A stretch of 64,000 nucleotides of DNA from Phytohabitans flavus (GCF_011764545.1 NZ_AP022870.1:5378001-5442000); one strand, 5' to 3'. Shown: positions 48,123-57,341, counted from the stretch's first letter. A program made the numbers and translations. The notes: generated by a model not told the origin, from the sequence alone.

Positions 48123-49079
48123 CTAGGTGAGGAGGTCGCGGACGGCGCGTTCCGTGGCGGCGGTCGCCACCCGGCCGTCGTTGTAGCGGTCGACCACCCG
48201 CGGGTCCACGTACGAGGCCCGGGCCACCGCGGGTGTGTTGCCCAGCAGCTCGGCCACCTCGCGCATCACCGCGGCGACCGCGCGCTTGCGCCGGGTCGCC
48301 GAGCCCTGCGGGCCCTCGGCCGCCAGCTTCGCGGCGGCCAGCAGCGTCGCATGCCAGGTACGCAGGTCCTTCGCGGTCATGTCGGCGCCGCTCGCCGCGC
48401 GCAGGTACTCGTTGACCTCGTCGCTGCGCACGTCGTGCCAGCCGCGCTCTTTCCAGTACCCGAACAGCCGGTCGCTGCCCTTCCGCCGGCGGCGCAACGC
48501 ACGCAGCACCTCGCACACCCGCTTGTCGGTCACCTCGCACGCCTGCTCGACGCCGCCCTTGGCCGGAAACTCCAGCACCAGCACCCCGTTGCGGCCGCGT
48601 ACGTGCTCGGGGCGGAGTGTCGCCACACCGTACGTCGGGTCGTCGCCGCCCGCGTACTCGTCGCCGCCGACCCGGAACGCACCCGAGTCCAGGAGCGCGG
48701 CGATCGCCGCCAGCACCCGCTCCCGCCGCAGCCCGCGCCCGCCCAGGTCGGCGTTGATCTGGCGGCGTAGCGCGGGTAGCCGGGCGGCTACGTCGAGTAC
48801 GTGCTCGTGCTTCTCCGCGTCACGATCGGCTCTCCACTGTGGATGGTAGAGGTACTGCTTGCGTCCGGCCGCGTCGATGCCCGTAGCCTGGATGTGGCCA
48901 TGCGGGTCCGGTGAGATCCAGACGCTCTTCCAGGCGGGCGGGATGACCAGCGCACGGAGCCGCTGGATGGTCTCTTGATCGGAGACCTTCCCGCCCTGGT
49001 CGTCCACAAAGGAAACACCACGCCCGCGCCGCCGCCGCCCGTACCCAGGTGCGGCCAGGTCGCTACGCCGCAGCCGCAC
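48123..49079 (-). CDS. DNA topoisomerase IB (poxvirus-like)
   Basis: 318 residues. It relaxes supercoils by a transient 3'-phosphotyrosine link. The N-terminal MRLRRSDLAAPGYGRRRRGRG is typical of bacterial TopIB. The catalytic-domain segments are RRERVLAAIAALLD, DMTAKDLRTWHATLLAA (Lys and Arg/His positions) and ARASYVDPRVVDRY, which holds the active-site Tyr. GTG 49079 overlaps the end of the GT9 gene by 17 bases, so it is read through as the last gene of the glycan operon. Its presence there is puzzling. Confidence 0.93.
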   Translation of the reverse strand: MRLRRSDLAAPGYGRRRRGRGVSFVDDQGGKVSDQETIQRLRALVIPPAWKSVWISPDPHGHIQATGIDAAGRKQYLYHPQWRADRDAEKHEHVLDVAARLPALRRQINADLGGRGLRRERVLAAIAALLDSGAFRVGGDEYAGGDDPTYGVATLRPEHVRGRNGVLVLEFPAKGGVEQACEVTDKRVCEVLRALRRRRKGSDRLFGYWKERGWHDVRSDEVNEYLRAASGADMTAKDLRTWHATLLAAAKLAAEGPQGSATRRKRAVAAVMREVAELLGNTPAVARASYVDPRVVDRYNDGRVATAATERAVRDLLT

Positions 49080-49950
49080 ACGTCACCTCGTCCACGGCGG
49101 CGAGCACCTCCTCGACACCGATCGACGCGACGGTCGGACCGCGCCACAGTGCGCGGTGTTGGGTCCGCTCCGGCGGTGGACCCCACAGCTCCGGAGTCAC
49201 CGGCCCGAAGAGGACGACCGACGGTATCCGATACGCGGTCGCCAGGTGCCCGACGCCGGTGTCGCCGCTCACCACGAGCCGCGCCCCGGCGACAAGTCCA
49301 GCCAGCTCGGCGGGGTCGGTATCCCCGGCCAGGACGGCTTCCCCCGGCAGGTCGGCGAGCCCGGCCACGCACTCGGCGACCGGCCGTTCCGCCGGCGACC
49401 CGGTGACCACCACTTCATACCCGCGAGCGGCCAGGCCCCGGACCACGGCCGCGAACCGCTGCGGCGGCCACCGCCGGTCGGCGGCCTTCGCGCCCGGGTG
49501 GACGACCGCGATCCCCTCGCGCGGCGGTGTGGGCGGCGGGAGCAGCGCGAGGTCCGTCGGGTCGGTGGGTACGCCGTACCACTCCAGCAGCCGGCACCAG
49601 CGGCGCACCTCGTGCTCGTCGTCGGTCCACTCCGGACCGTCCACGTGCTCCACCTCGGGGCAGGCGAACGCGACCAGGGTGGCGGGGCCGGAGCGGCGCA
49701 GCAGCCGGTGCGACCTCGGTCCCTTGCCGTGCAGGTTGACCGCCCACGAGGCTTTCGGCAGCGTACGGGACTCCACGCCGTCGCACGGCACCAGCGCGTC
49801 GACGCCACCGACCAGCTCGACCATCGGGCTCAGCCAGGCCGGGGCGGCCAGCGCGAGCGTCTGCTCCGGAAACGCCCGGCGCAGCGCGCGCAGCGCCGGC
49901 ACGACGGTGACCAGGTCGCCGATCCCCAGCGCCCGCAACACAAGGATCAT
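49063..49950 (-). CDS. Family 9 glycosyltransferase (heptosyltransferase-like)
   Basis: 295 residues of the GT-B fold. The N-terminal LVLRALGIGDLVTVVPALRALRRA corresponds to the acceptor domain of WaaC/WaaF-like enzymes. The donor domain has VVHPGAKAADRRWPPQRFA and SGDTGVGHLATAYRIPSVVLFGP. It likely transfers heptose from ADP-heptose. ATG 49950 overlaps the SDR stop (ATGA). Together with the GT9 domain fused to GmhB, the operon has two GT9 units. Confidence 0.9.
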   Translation of the reverse strand: MILVLRALGIGDLVTVVPALRALRRAFPEQTLALAAPAWLSPMVELVGGVDALVPCDGVESRTLPKASWAVNLHGKGPRSHRLLRRSGPATLVAFACPEVEHVDGPEWTDDEHEVRRWCRLLEWYGVPTDPTDLALLPPPTPPREGIAVVHPGAKAADRRWPPQRFAAVVRGLAARGYEVVVTGSPAERPVAECVAGLADLPGEAVLAGDTDPAELAGLVAGARLVVSGDTGVGHLATAYRIPSVVLFGPVTPELWGPPPERTQHRALWRGPTVASIGVEEVLAAVDEVTCAAAA

Positions 49951-50633
49951 GGGTACGACGACTCCTTCTCGGCGCAGACAACGATCTCGCGCACCGAGGA
50001 GCCGGGCGGCTGGTTGAGCGCGAACATGACGGCGGCGGCCGCGTTGGCCGGGTCGTTGAGCTGCGCGTCGGGGCCCGGCTTGTACTGCTCGTCCCGCCCG
50101 TCGAAGAACGGCGTCCGCATCCCACCCGGCACCAGCAGCGTCACCCCCACGGAGCCGGCCAGCTCGGCGGCGAGCGCGCGGGTGAAGCCCACGACGCCGA
50201 ACTTGGCCGCGCAGTACGCGGTCGCGTCGCTGACCGCCTTGACGCCGAGCGTGGAGGCGACCGTGACGACCGCGCCGTGCGCCCGCTCGAGCGACGGCAG
50301 CGCGGCCCGGATGACCGCCGCGGTGGCGAGCAGGTCGATGGTGATTGTCCGCTCCCACACCTCGGCCGGTACGTCGGCCAGCCGGCCCGGCACGTCCACA
50401 CCGGCCGCGGTCACCACCGCGTCCAGCTGCCCCGCCTCGTTCGCAGCGCGCCGCGTGGCGTCCTCGGCGGCCGCGGTGTCGGCCAGGTCACACTCCACCC
50501 AGGTCGCTCCGTCCACAGGGGACACCGGCGCCTGTCTGTCCAGGATGATCGGCCGCCAACCCTCTTTCGCCGCGGCTGTCACCACCGAGGCACCAAGCCC
50601 GCTCGACCCGCCGCTGACCAGCACGACCTTCAT
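49947..50633 (-). CDS. Short-chain dehydrogenase/reductase in heptose operon
   Basis: 228 residues of classical SDR. The cofactor loop is SGGSSGLGASV, the acidic CDLADTAAAED marks the adenine pocket, and the catalytic triad is VASTLG (Ser) with AYCAAKFG (Tyr, Lys). It is too short and lacks the extended features of HldD-type epimerases. It may modify the heptose or another sugar after activation; the substrate is unknown. It overlaps its neighbours by 4 bases on both sides. Confidence 0.88.
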   Translation of the reverse strand: MKVVLVSGGSSGLGASVVTAAAKEGWRPIILDRQAPVSPVDGATWVECDLADTAAAEDATRRAANEAGQLDAVVTAAGVDVPGRLADVPAEVWERTITIDLLATAAVIRAALPSLERAHGAVVTVASTLGVKAVSDATAYCAAKFGVVGFTRALAAELAGSVGVTLLVPGGMRTPFFDGRDEQYKPGPDAQLNDPANAAAAVMFALNQPPGSSVREIVVCAEKESSYP

Positions 50634-52006
50634 CAGACTCCCTCCAGATGCCGGGCCGCCGCGATCATCCGCGTCGTCGAGCGACCGTCCAGGTACGGCA
50701 CGATCACGCATTCGCCACCCCACCTCTGCACGAGGTCGGCTTCCGGCAACAGCCCCCCGTCGCTACCGTAGTCGCCGCCCTTGACCCACACGTCGGGGCG
50801 GAGCCACGAGAGGACAGCGTCCGGTGTGGACTCGTCGAACACCACGACGGCGTCCACAGCGGACAGTGCGGCGAGCAGTCGGGCACGGTCATCCTGCCGT
50901 ACGACCGGCCGCTCCGGTCCCTTGAGTCCGGTGACGCTGCTGTCGGAGTTGAGGCACACCACGAGGCAGTCGCCCAGCCGGCGAGCCGCCTCCAGCGTGG
51001 CGATGTGCCCGGCGTGCAGCAGGTCGAAGCAGCCACCTGTCGCGACCACCCGGCCGCCCCGGGCCCGTACCCGCGCGATGAGCTCGCCCGCCGCCTCCCG
51101 GCCGACGCCCGCCGCGCCCAGCGGCAGCTCCTCCGGGGCTAGCGCGGCACGTACTCCCCCGCTCGCCACGTACGCGGTCGCCTCCCGCACGGCGGCCTGT
51201 ACCGCCTCGGAGACCAGCGCACCGCCGGCCAGGGCGAGCGCGGCCGTGGCGGCGAACCGGTCGCCGGCACCGCACGTGTCTCCGTCGACCCGCCCCGGAG
51301 TCGGTACGACCAGGGGCGTCGGGCCGTGGCAGAGCAGCGCGCCGTCGCCGCCCATCGTGACCGCGACGGCACCGGTGCGCCACCGGCTGCGTAGCTCCTG
51401 GCCACCCCGGGCGGCGGTGGCGACCCGGTTGCCGCCGGCGTCACCGGTCAGGTGGCGGACCTCGGCCTCGTTGGGGGTGGCCAGCCGTACCCCGCGCACG
51501 GGTGCCGGCCCGCGCGGGTGCGGGTCCCACACCACGGGTGCGGTCGCCTGGGCGAGCGCGGCCCGCAGCGCCGGCTGCCTGGCCACACCGCGCCCGTAGT
51601 CGCTGACCAGGATCGCGTCCGCCTCGGCGATGGCCATCAGCGCGGCCTCGGTCGGGTCACCGTCCATCTCGGAATCGCCGCGGTCCAGCCGCAGTAGCAC
51701 CTGGCCGCGCGAGCGGAGCCGGACCTTCTCCGGGGTGGTGCCGCTCATGCGCATGGGGTAGATCCGCACGCCGGCCTCGGCGAGCTGCGTGCTCAGCCGG
51801 GCCCCGCCGGTGTCGTCGGCGAGGCCGGTGACAAGTGCGACGTACTCGCCCCTTCTGGCGGCCAGCAGTGCGGCAAGGCCAGCACCACCGGGCCGGTCCG
51901 ATGTGGACTCCTCGGCCAGCACCGGCACCGGCGCGTCCGGGCTGACCCGGGCGACCGAGCCGTCGACATCCCGGTCCAACAGCGTGTCACCGACTATGAC
52001 GATCAT
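50633..52006 (-). CDS. hldE: Bifunctional heptose kinase/adenylyltransferase (HldE/RfaE)
   Basis: 457 residues. The N-terminal PfkB-type kinase (about 1-310) has GDTLLDRDVDGSVARVSPD and the anion-hole GDTCGAGDRFAATAA. The C-terminal nucleotidyltransferase (about 325-457) has GGCFDLLHAGHIATLEAAR (the HxGH site) and VKGGDYGSD. It converts D-glycero-D-manno-heptose 7-phosphate to the 1,7-bisphosphate and, after dephosphorylation, the 1-phosphate to ADP-heptose. The two halves match E. coli HldE in order. It overlaps gmhA and the SDR gene by 4 bases each. Confidence 0.94.
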   Translation of the reverse strand: MIVIVGDTLLDRDVDGSVARVSPDAPVPVLAEESTSDRPGGAGLAALLAARRGEYVALVTGLADDTGGARLSTQLAEAGVRIYPMRMSGTTPEKVRLRSRGQVLLRLDRGDSEMDGDPTEAALMAIAEADAILVSDYGRGVARQPALRAALAQATAPVVWDPHPRGPAPVRGVRLATPNEAEVRHLTGDAGGNRVATAARGGQELRSRWRTGAVAVTMGGDGALLCHGPTPLVVPTPGRVDGDTCGAGDRFAATAALALAGGALVSEAVQAAVREATAYVASGGVRAALAPEELPLGAAGVGREAAGELIARVRARGGRVVATGGCFDLLHAGHIATLEAARRLGDCLVVCLNSDSSVTGLKGPERPVVRQDDRARLLAALSAVDAVVVFDESTPDAVLSWLRPDVWVKGGDYGSDGGLLPEADLVQRWGGECVIVPYLDGRSTTRMIAAARHLEGV

Positions 52007-52626
52007 AAAAGCCCTCCCACCGGTATGGCGCGCCGCGCGGGCGTGGGGAGTGACGGCAGCGCGAGATCGACGTACTCGCAGAGCACGTGTACCGAAACGA
52101 GGTGCAGCTCCTGTACGACCTGTGCGTCGGGCGACGGGACCGCGAGCACGTCGGAGCAGAGCTCGGCGAGCGGGTTGGGCGTGGGGCCCGTGAGCCCGAG
52201 CACGTGCAGCCCCCGCTCGATCCCGGCCTCCGCGGCCGTGAGCAGGTTGGTGCTCCGCCCGCTGGTCGAGAGCAACAACAGGACGTCGCCCTCCCGGCCG
52301 TGCGCGCGCACCTGGCGGGCGAACACATCCGCGTACCCGAAGTCGTTGCTGACCGCCGTGAGCGACGACGTCTCGGCGGTGAGCGCGATCGCCGACAGCG
52401 GTGGCCGGTCGTCGCGCAGCTTGCCCACCAGCTCGGCGGTGAGGTGCTGGGCCTCGGCGGCACTGCCACCGTTTCCGGCCGTGAGCAGCCGCCCGCCGCC
52501 GGTCAGCAGCCGGGCCAGGTCGGCGCCCCAGCGGGAGAGCTTGTGGGCGGCCTCGCGGTACGGCACGAGCGCCGACGCCAGGCCCGCCAGGTGACTGTCC
52601 AGCACCGACGCCTGGCTGTCCCCCAT
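52003..52626 (-). CDS. gmhA: GmhA, sedoheptulose-7-phosphate isomerase
   Basis: 207-residue SIS-domain isomerase, first step of nucleotide-heptose synthesis. It has AGNGGSAAEAQHLTAEL (sugar-phosphate loop and catalytic Glu/His region), LLLLSTSGRSTNLL, and QELHLVSVHVLCEYVD, with the second catalytic His. ATG 52626 overlaps the upstream glycosyltransferase stop. Its substrate is a transketolase/transaldolase intermediate made by the enzymes at 8.5-11.7 kb. Confidence 0.95.
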   Translation of the reverse strand: MGDSQASVLDSHLAGLASALVPYREAAHKLSRWGADLARLLTGGGRLLTAGNGGSAAEAQHLTAELVGKLRDDRPPLSAIALTAETSSLTAVSNDFGYADVFARQVRAHGREGDVLLLLSTSGRSTNLLTAAEAGIERGLHVLGLTGPTPNPLAELCSDVLAVPSPDAQVVQELHLVSVHVLCEYVDLALPSLPTPARRAIPVGGLL

Positions 52627-53838
52627 CACGCCACCGCCCCGGTCGGGCTGCGCAGGCCGCTGACCGTCGCGTAGACCGCGCTGAGCTGCTCGGCCGCCCG
52701 CTTCCACGAGTAGCACTGCCGAGCGCGGTCCAGCGCCGCGGTGGCATACGCGAAGCGCCGCACCGGGTCGCCGAGCACGCGGCGCAGCGCCATGCCGAGC
52801 AAGCGGGGGTCACGCGGCGCCACGAGGTCGCCGGTGAGCCCGTCCACCACCGTGTCGGCGAGGCCGCCCACGGAGGAGGCGACCACCGGTACACCGCAAG
52901 CCATCGCCTCCAGCGGTGTGAGCCCGAACGGCTCGTACCAGGGTGCGGCGGCCAGGATGTCCGCCGAGCGGTACCAGCGGGGCATCTCCTGGGCCGGCAC
53001 GGCGCCCACGAGCCGTACGCGGTCGGCGACCTTTGTGGACTCGGCGAGGCGGCGCAGGCTACTGGCGAACGCGTCGGTCTCGATGTTGGCGCCCGGCGGC
53101 CCACCCACGACGACACATTCAGCCCCGGGCACGATCTTCAGCGCCCGGATGAGGTCGGCGTAGCCTTTGCGCTCCACGAACCGGCCCACGGTCAGGATCC
53201 TCGGCCGGTCGGGGTCACGCGGCTCCGCCGGGCCCTCGGGGTGAACCGCTCGCTGTCCACTCCGGACGGGATAAGCGCCATTCGGGTCCGCGGCACGCCC
53301 ATCCGGACAAGCTCGCGCACCTCGTCCTGGCACTGCGCGACGACCTTGTCGACAGCACGTCCCAGCGCCCGTTCGTATCCGATCCGGCGCGGTGGGCTTG
53401 TGTCGGCCGCGCCCTGGTGCCGCTTCTTGACCGTCCCGAGCGCGTGGTACGTCTGCACCACCGGCACGCCCGTCTGACGGCCCGCGGTGACCGCGGCCAG
53501 CCCGCTCATCCAGAAGTGCGCGTGCGCCACGCTCGGTACCCAGTCGTCGCGCCACTGGTCGACGAGCCAACGGCTGAAGTCCTTCATGTACGGCAGCAGC
53601 TCGTCCTTGGGCAGCGGCTCGGCCGGCCCGGCCGGCACGTGCGCGACCGTGACACCGTCCTGCATCGGCACGAGGACCGGCTGGTCAGCGGAGTCCCGGC
53701 GCGTGTACACGCGCACGTCGTGCCCCTCGGCGGCCAGCGCGATGGCCAGCTCGGCGACGTGGGTGTTCTGCCCGCCGGCGTCGACTCCCCGAGCGCGGCC
53801 AGCGGGCTGGCGTGTTCCGAGATCATCGCGATACGCAT
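52626..53838 (-). CDS. Family 4 glycosyltransferase (two frameshifts)
   Basis: About 404 residues when repaired, from ATG 53838 with AGGAGG upstream (MRIAMISEHASPLAALGG). Middle part: HAHFWMSGLAAV and ALIPSGVDSERFTP. C-terminal donor domain: ILTVGRFVERKGYADLIRAL, WYEPFGLTPLEAMACGVPVVAS (the E-x7-E motif). The breaks are one lost base in a C5 run near 53790 and one lost base near 53237, where an expected CCGGAGGGC reads CCGAGGGC on the sense strand. It resembles MshA/sucrose-synthase-type GT4 enzymes. The sugar is unknown. Confidence 0.88.
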
Positions 53839-53848
53839 GCGAACCTCC

Positions 53849-54796
53849 TCATCCCCCAGGACCACAGACTGTCTCCAACAACCTGTCCCAGTCGGCCAGG
53901 AACCGGTCGAGGCCGTAACGTTCGTTGGCCGCCAACCGGGCGCGGGCGCCCAGCCGGAGCGCTTCCTCAGGCTCCTCCAGCAGCCACCGCGCCGCCTCGA
54001 CGAGCGTCTCCACGCGCGTGGAGAGCACGCCAGCGTCGGGTGGTACGGCTCGTACCGCCTCGGTGGTGGCGAGCGCGAGGACGGGCATCCCCATCGCCAT
54101 CGCCTCCACGAGGCTCAGCCCGAGCGACGTCCACCGGCACAGGTGCAGGTAGGCGCGGCGCCGGGCGAGTTCGGCGTGCATCCGCGGCTGCGGCAGGTCC
54201 TCGTACGCGTCCACATCGGACAGCGCATTCAGGTCCTGCACGCCCATGCCGTAGACGTCGAGGGGTGCCACGGCGGCGAACCGGGGGAACAGGTCCGTGC
54301 CGGTGACCCGGCCGCGGCGCACCGGATCGTTCGTGGCGATGGCCAGGCGCGGCAGGTCGCCGGAGTAGCGGGCGGTCGGCGGCACGATGCCGTGCTCGAT
54401 GACGGCGGTAGGGGTGCCGCCGGTGTCCCAGAAGAGGTCGTTGAAGTGCGTCACGTGCACGACCAGGACGTCGTCCCGGTCGGCCATCGGGTGGCGGGAG
54501 TTGGGTACGTCTCCCTTCGGCGTGTTGTGTTCCACGAAGACAAGGGGCGGCCGCCAGCCCAGCCAGCGGTCCACCAGGGCCAGCTCCTCGGGGCGCTGGA
54601 GCACGACGACGTCCACGTCCGCTTCCGCCAGGCGCTCCAGCGGGACTTCCTCGGCGGTGTCCGGCCAGGCGTAGGTGCGGGCGCGGCCGAGGCCGTACGG
54701 TCCACGGTCCGGGGTCACCGGCACCAGGTAGCGGTGCTTCCCGTGCACGAACGCGGTCGTCCACGACCCGTGCACGTGCCAGAGCAGGATGTTCAT
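53849..54796 (-). CDS. GT4-like glycosyltransferase
   Basis: 315 residues from ATG 54796, overlapping the GmhB-GT9 stop. It starts MNILLWHVHGSWTTAFVHGKH. The donor-binding part contains SLGLSLVEAMAMGMPVLALATTEAVRAVP, with the conserved Glu residues of GT4 enzymes, and YLHLCRW before it. Only 10 bases separate it from the next GT4 gene. It is likely one of the enzymes assembling the heptose-containing glycan; donor and acceptor are unknown. Confidence 0.85.
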   Translation of the reverse strand: MNILLWHVHGSWTTAFVHGKHRYLVPVTPDRGPYGLGRARTYAWPDTAEEVPLERLAEADVDVVVLQRPEELALVDRWLGWRPPLVFVEHNTPKGDVPNSRHPMADRDDVLVVHVTHFNDLFWDTGGTPTAVIEHGIVPPTARYSGDLPRLAIATNDPVRRGRVTGTDLFPRFAAVAPLDVYGMGVQDLNALSDVDAYEDLPQPRMHAELARRRAYLHLCRWTSLGLSLVEAMAMGMPVLALATTEAVRAVPPDAGVLSTRVETLVEAARWLLEEPEEALRLGARARLAANERYGLDRFLADWDRLLETVCGPGG

Positions 54797-56385
54797 GGCG
54801 CACCGACCCGGCGTACCGCCTCCACGACCGCGAGCGGGTCCACTGTGGACAGGCACGGGTGGCCGGCAACGGGGCAGACCGCCGCGCGGGTGTTGCGGCA
54901 GGGCGCGGTCGCGTCGCCGAGCCGCACCCACGGGACCCGGTACGGCCCCCACTGTCCGAACGGGACGGTCGGCGCGAAGAGGCTCACCACCGGCGTACCG
55001 ACCGCGGCGGCCAGGTGCGCCGGCCCGGTGTTGGCTACCACCAGGCACGCCGCCCGCGCGATGACCGCGGCCAGCGCGCCGAGCGAGGTCCGGCCGCCGA
55101 GGTCGAGCGCGGAGGCGCCGGCGATCCGGGCGCTGAGCGGTACCTCGTCCGGCCCGCCGGTGACCACGACCCGGTGCCCGGCGTCGGTGAGCGCGGCGAC
55201 GATCGCGGCGTACTGCTCGGGCGGGCAGGCGCGGGCCGGCACCGAGGCGCCGGGGTGCACGACGACGTACCCGGGCGCGAGGTCGGGTGCGTCCTCGACG
55301 CCGCGCAGCCGCAGCTCGGGTACGTCCTCGGGAGGCAGTGGGAAGCCGGCCGCGGCGGCGAGCGACAGAGCCCGCTCAGGCTCGGGGATGCCGAGCGGCA
55401 CGCGGTGCCGTACGTCCAGAAGGGAGCCCGGGTAATCGTCGCTGATCGCGGCGATCCGGCGCACACCGGCCATCCGCAGCACCAGGGCCAGTGGGAGGGC
55501 CGACTGGTGGAACGAGGTGAACAGCACGGCCTCGTCCGGCGCCATCGCGACGATCCGGTCCACCATGGAGTCCACTTCGGACCGGGCCAGGGGCTCGGGG
55601 CTGGGGTCGATCCAGGGCAGCCGCCACTCGATCAGCTCGTCGACGCCGGGCAGCAGCTCGGCGGCGCGGCGGCCGCGCGGCCCGCAGAGCAGGACAACGC
55701 GTTCGGCGCCGGCCGCGATGGCGCGGATCGCCGGCCCGGTGAGCAGGACGTCGCCGGCCGAGTCGGGGCGGGCTACGAGCACGGTGCCGCGGCGCGGGCG
55801 GGCCGTACCCGCCGGCACGAGGCGGGCGCGGCGCAGGATCTGGTGTACCGCCGCATCCAGGTCGCCGGCCACAGTGGGCGCGGCGGCAACCTCCTCGGGT
55901 CGGGTGACCGCCGTGGGCACCAGGATGCCGGCCGCACCGGCGGCACCGGCGGCCGCCATGTCGCGGCCGATGTCGCCAACGACCACGCAGCGCTGGGGTG
56001 TGGTCCCCAGCGCCGCGGCGGCATCGATGATCAGGCCAGGCTGTGGCTTGCGACAGCGGCACCCGTCACGCTCCCCGTGCGGGCACACCTGCCACGTGTC
56101 GAACGGCCCGAGCAACTCCTCCACCCGCGCGTTTACCTTCGCCACATCCTCAGCGGTCAGGAGACCGCGACCCACGGCTGACTGATTGGTCACCACGCCG
56201 AGCTTGAAGCCGGCCGCGCGAAGCCGATCCAGGGCCGCCCGCGCGCCGAACATCGGGCGCACGAGTGCTGGATCCCCGTTGTACGGCACGTCCTCGACGA
56301 GCGTGCCGTCGCGGTCGAAGAGCACCGCGTCGAACAGATGGCTTCGCACCTGACGCTGGTTCCCGGCAAGAGGAGCAGTAAACAT
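54793..56385 (-). CDS. Fusion of heptose-1,7-bisphosphate phosphatase (GmhB) and GT9 glycosyltransferase
   Basis: 530 residues. The N-terminal about 180 residues are a HAD phosphatase of the GmhB type: FDRDGTLVEDVPYN (nucleophile Asp), NQSAVGRG, zinc loop CPHGERDGCRCRKPQPG and VVGDIGRDMAAA. The C-terminal about 320 residues are a GT9 heptosyltransferase: VARPDSAGDVLLTGPAIRAI, VVHPGASVPARACPPEQYA and ANTGPAHLAAAVGTPVVSLFAP. No frame change joins the halves, so the fusion looks real. It supplies the missing phosphatase between the two HldE activities and links precursor synthesis to transfer. Confidence 0.92.
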   Translation of the reverse strand: MFTAPLAGNQRQVRSHLFDAVLFDRDGTLVEDVPYNGDPALVRPMFGARAALDRLRAAGFKLGVVTNQSAVGRGLLTAEDVAKVNARVEELLGPFDTWQVCPHGERDGCRCRKPQPGLIIDAAAALGTTPQRCVVVGDIGRDMAAAGAAGAAGILVPTAVTRPEEVAAAPTVAGDLDAAVHQILRRARLVPAGTARPRRGTVLVARPDSAGDVLLTGPAIRAIAAGAERVVLLCGPRGRRAAELLPGVDELIEWRLPWIDPSPEPLARSEVDSMVDRIVAMAPDEAVLFTSFHQSALPLALVLRMAGVRRIAAISDDYPGSLLDVRHRVPLGIPEPERALSLAAAAGFPLPPEDVPELRLRGVEDAPDLAPGYVVVHPGASVPARACPPEQYAAIVAALTDAGHRVVVTGGPDEVPLSARIAGASALDLGGRTSLGALAAVIARAACLVVANTGPAHLAAAVGTPVVSLFAPTVPFGQWGPYRVPWVRLGDATAPCRNTRAAVCPVAGHPCLSTVDPLAVVEAVRRVGAP

Positions 56386-57341
56386 CACCTCAACCCGCCC
56401 CCGAGCGGGCGAGCGCCCCGCCATTTCCACCAGCCGCGCAGCCACTGCGCGGTCGCCAGTGGAGGGATGAAAACGCTGGTCAGAAGCGTCGTGCCCACCT
56501 CTCGGACGGTCCTCGGGCCGGGCCCGACACGGGCGGCCGCGAACTCGGCCGTACCGCCGAGCCAGAGCGCCGCCGCGACGAGCCGAAGGCGTGGCACAGC
56601 GACCGCCACAGCGAGCGCCGCGGTGACCACCACGTGCCACGGCCGCCGTCCGGGCAGCGCTTCCACGAGCGCCCGCCACCGCGGCCCGTACATGTGCCAC
56701 AGCAGCGCGTCGTCGGCGTTGCCGCGCTGCGCCCGCAGGCACACCCACGGCCCCTCGGATCGCACCGGATGGGTGACCCGGCGCAACCCGCGCACGAGGT
56801 CCCAGCCCGCGCGCCGCACCCGGTAGGCGAGCTCGGCGTCCTCCCGGTACGCGCGCGGGAACCGCTCGTCGAACCCGCCCGCCTCGGCGAGCGCGGCCCG
56901 CCGGTACGCCATGTCCGCCGTGACCCATGGGGACCGTTCCAGGCCTGCCGTGGAGCGCTCCCAATCCGTGGGCCGGCGGTCCGTGGGCAGCGGCACCCGC
57001 ACCCGGCCCTGCACGCCGCCCACCCGCTCGGGCACGTCCAGGTCGGCGCGGAGGCGCGTAAGCCAGTCCGGGTCGGGCTCCACGTCGTCGTCCAGAAACG
57101 CCACCCATGGGAAGCGGGCGGCCCGCCAGCCCGTGTTGCGCGCCGCCGCCGGCCCGAGGCCGCGCCCGGCAAGCAGTTTCGGGTACGCGTCGAGGCCGGC
57201 CGGGAGGCTCAGCTCGCCCACCCGATCGGGGCGGTCGTCGACCACCAGGATCTCCGCGCCGTCGCTTGTGGACGGCGCGAGGCGCTCCAGGAGCGTGGCG
57301 AGGCTGGGCCGCCCGACGGTCGGCACCACGATGGAAATCAA
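56385..57341 (-). CDS. Family 2 glycosyltransferase
   Basis: 318 residues. The GT-A fold has ISIVVPTVGRPSLATLLERL, AARNTGWRAARFPWVAFLDDDVEPD (DDD metal site) and AYREDAELAYRVRRAGWDLV. The C-terminus has hydrophobic segments (VVVTAALAVAVAVPRLRLVAAALWLGG) that may anchor it in the membrane. The best start is TTG 57341, overlapping the carbamoyltransferase stop as TTGA; no ATG or GTG is available at a suitable place. The stop overlaps the GmhB-GT9 start. Confidence 0.88.
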   Translation of the reverse strand: MISIVVPTVGRPSLATLLERLAPSTSDGAEILVVDDRPDRVGELSLPAGLDAYPKLLAGRGLGPAAARNTGWRAARFPWVAFLDDDVEPDPDWLTRLRADLDVPERVGGVQGRVRVPLPTDRRPTDWERSTAGLERSPWVTADMAYRRAALAEAGGFDERFPRAYREDAELAYRVRRAGWDLVRGLRRVTHPVRSEGPWVCLRAQRGNADDALLWHMYGPRWRALVEALPGRRPWHVVVTAALAVAVAVPRLRLVAAALWLGGTAEFAAARVGPGPRTVREVGTTLLTSVFIPPLATAQWLRGWWKWRGARPLGGGLR

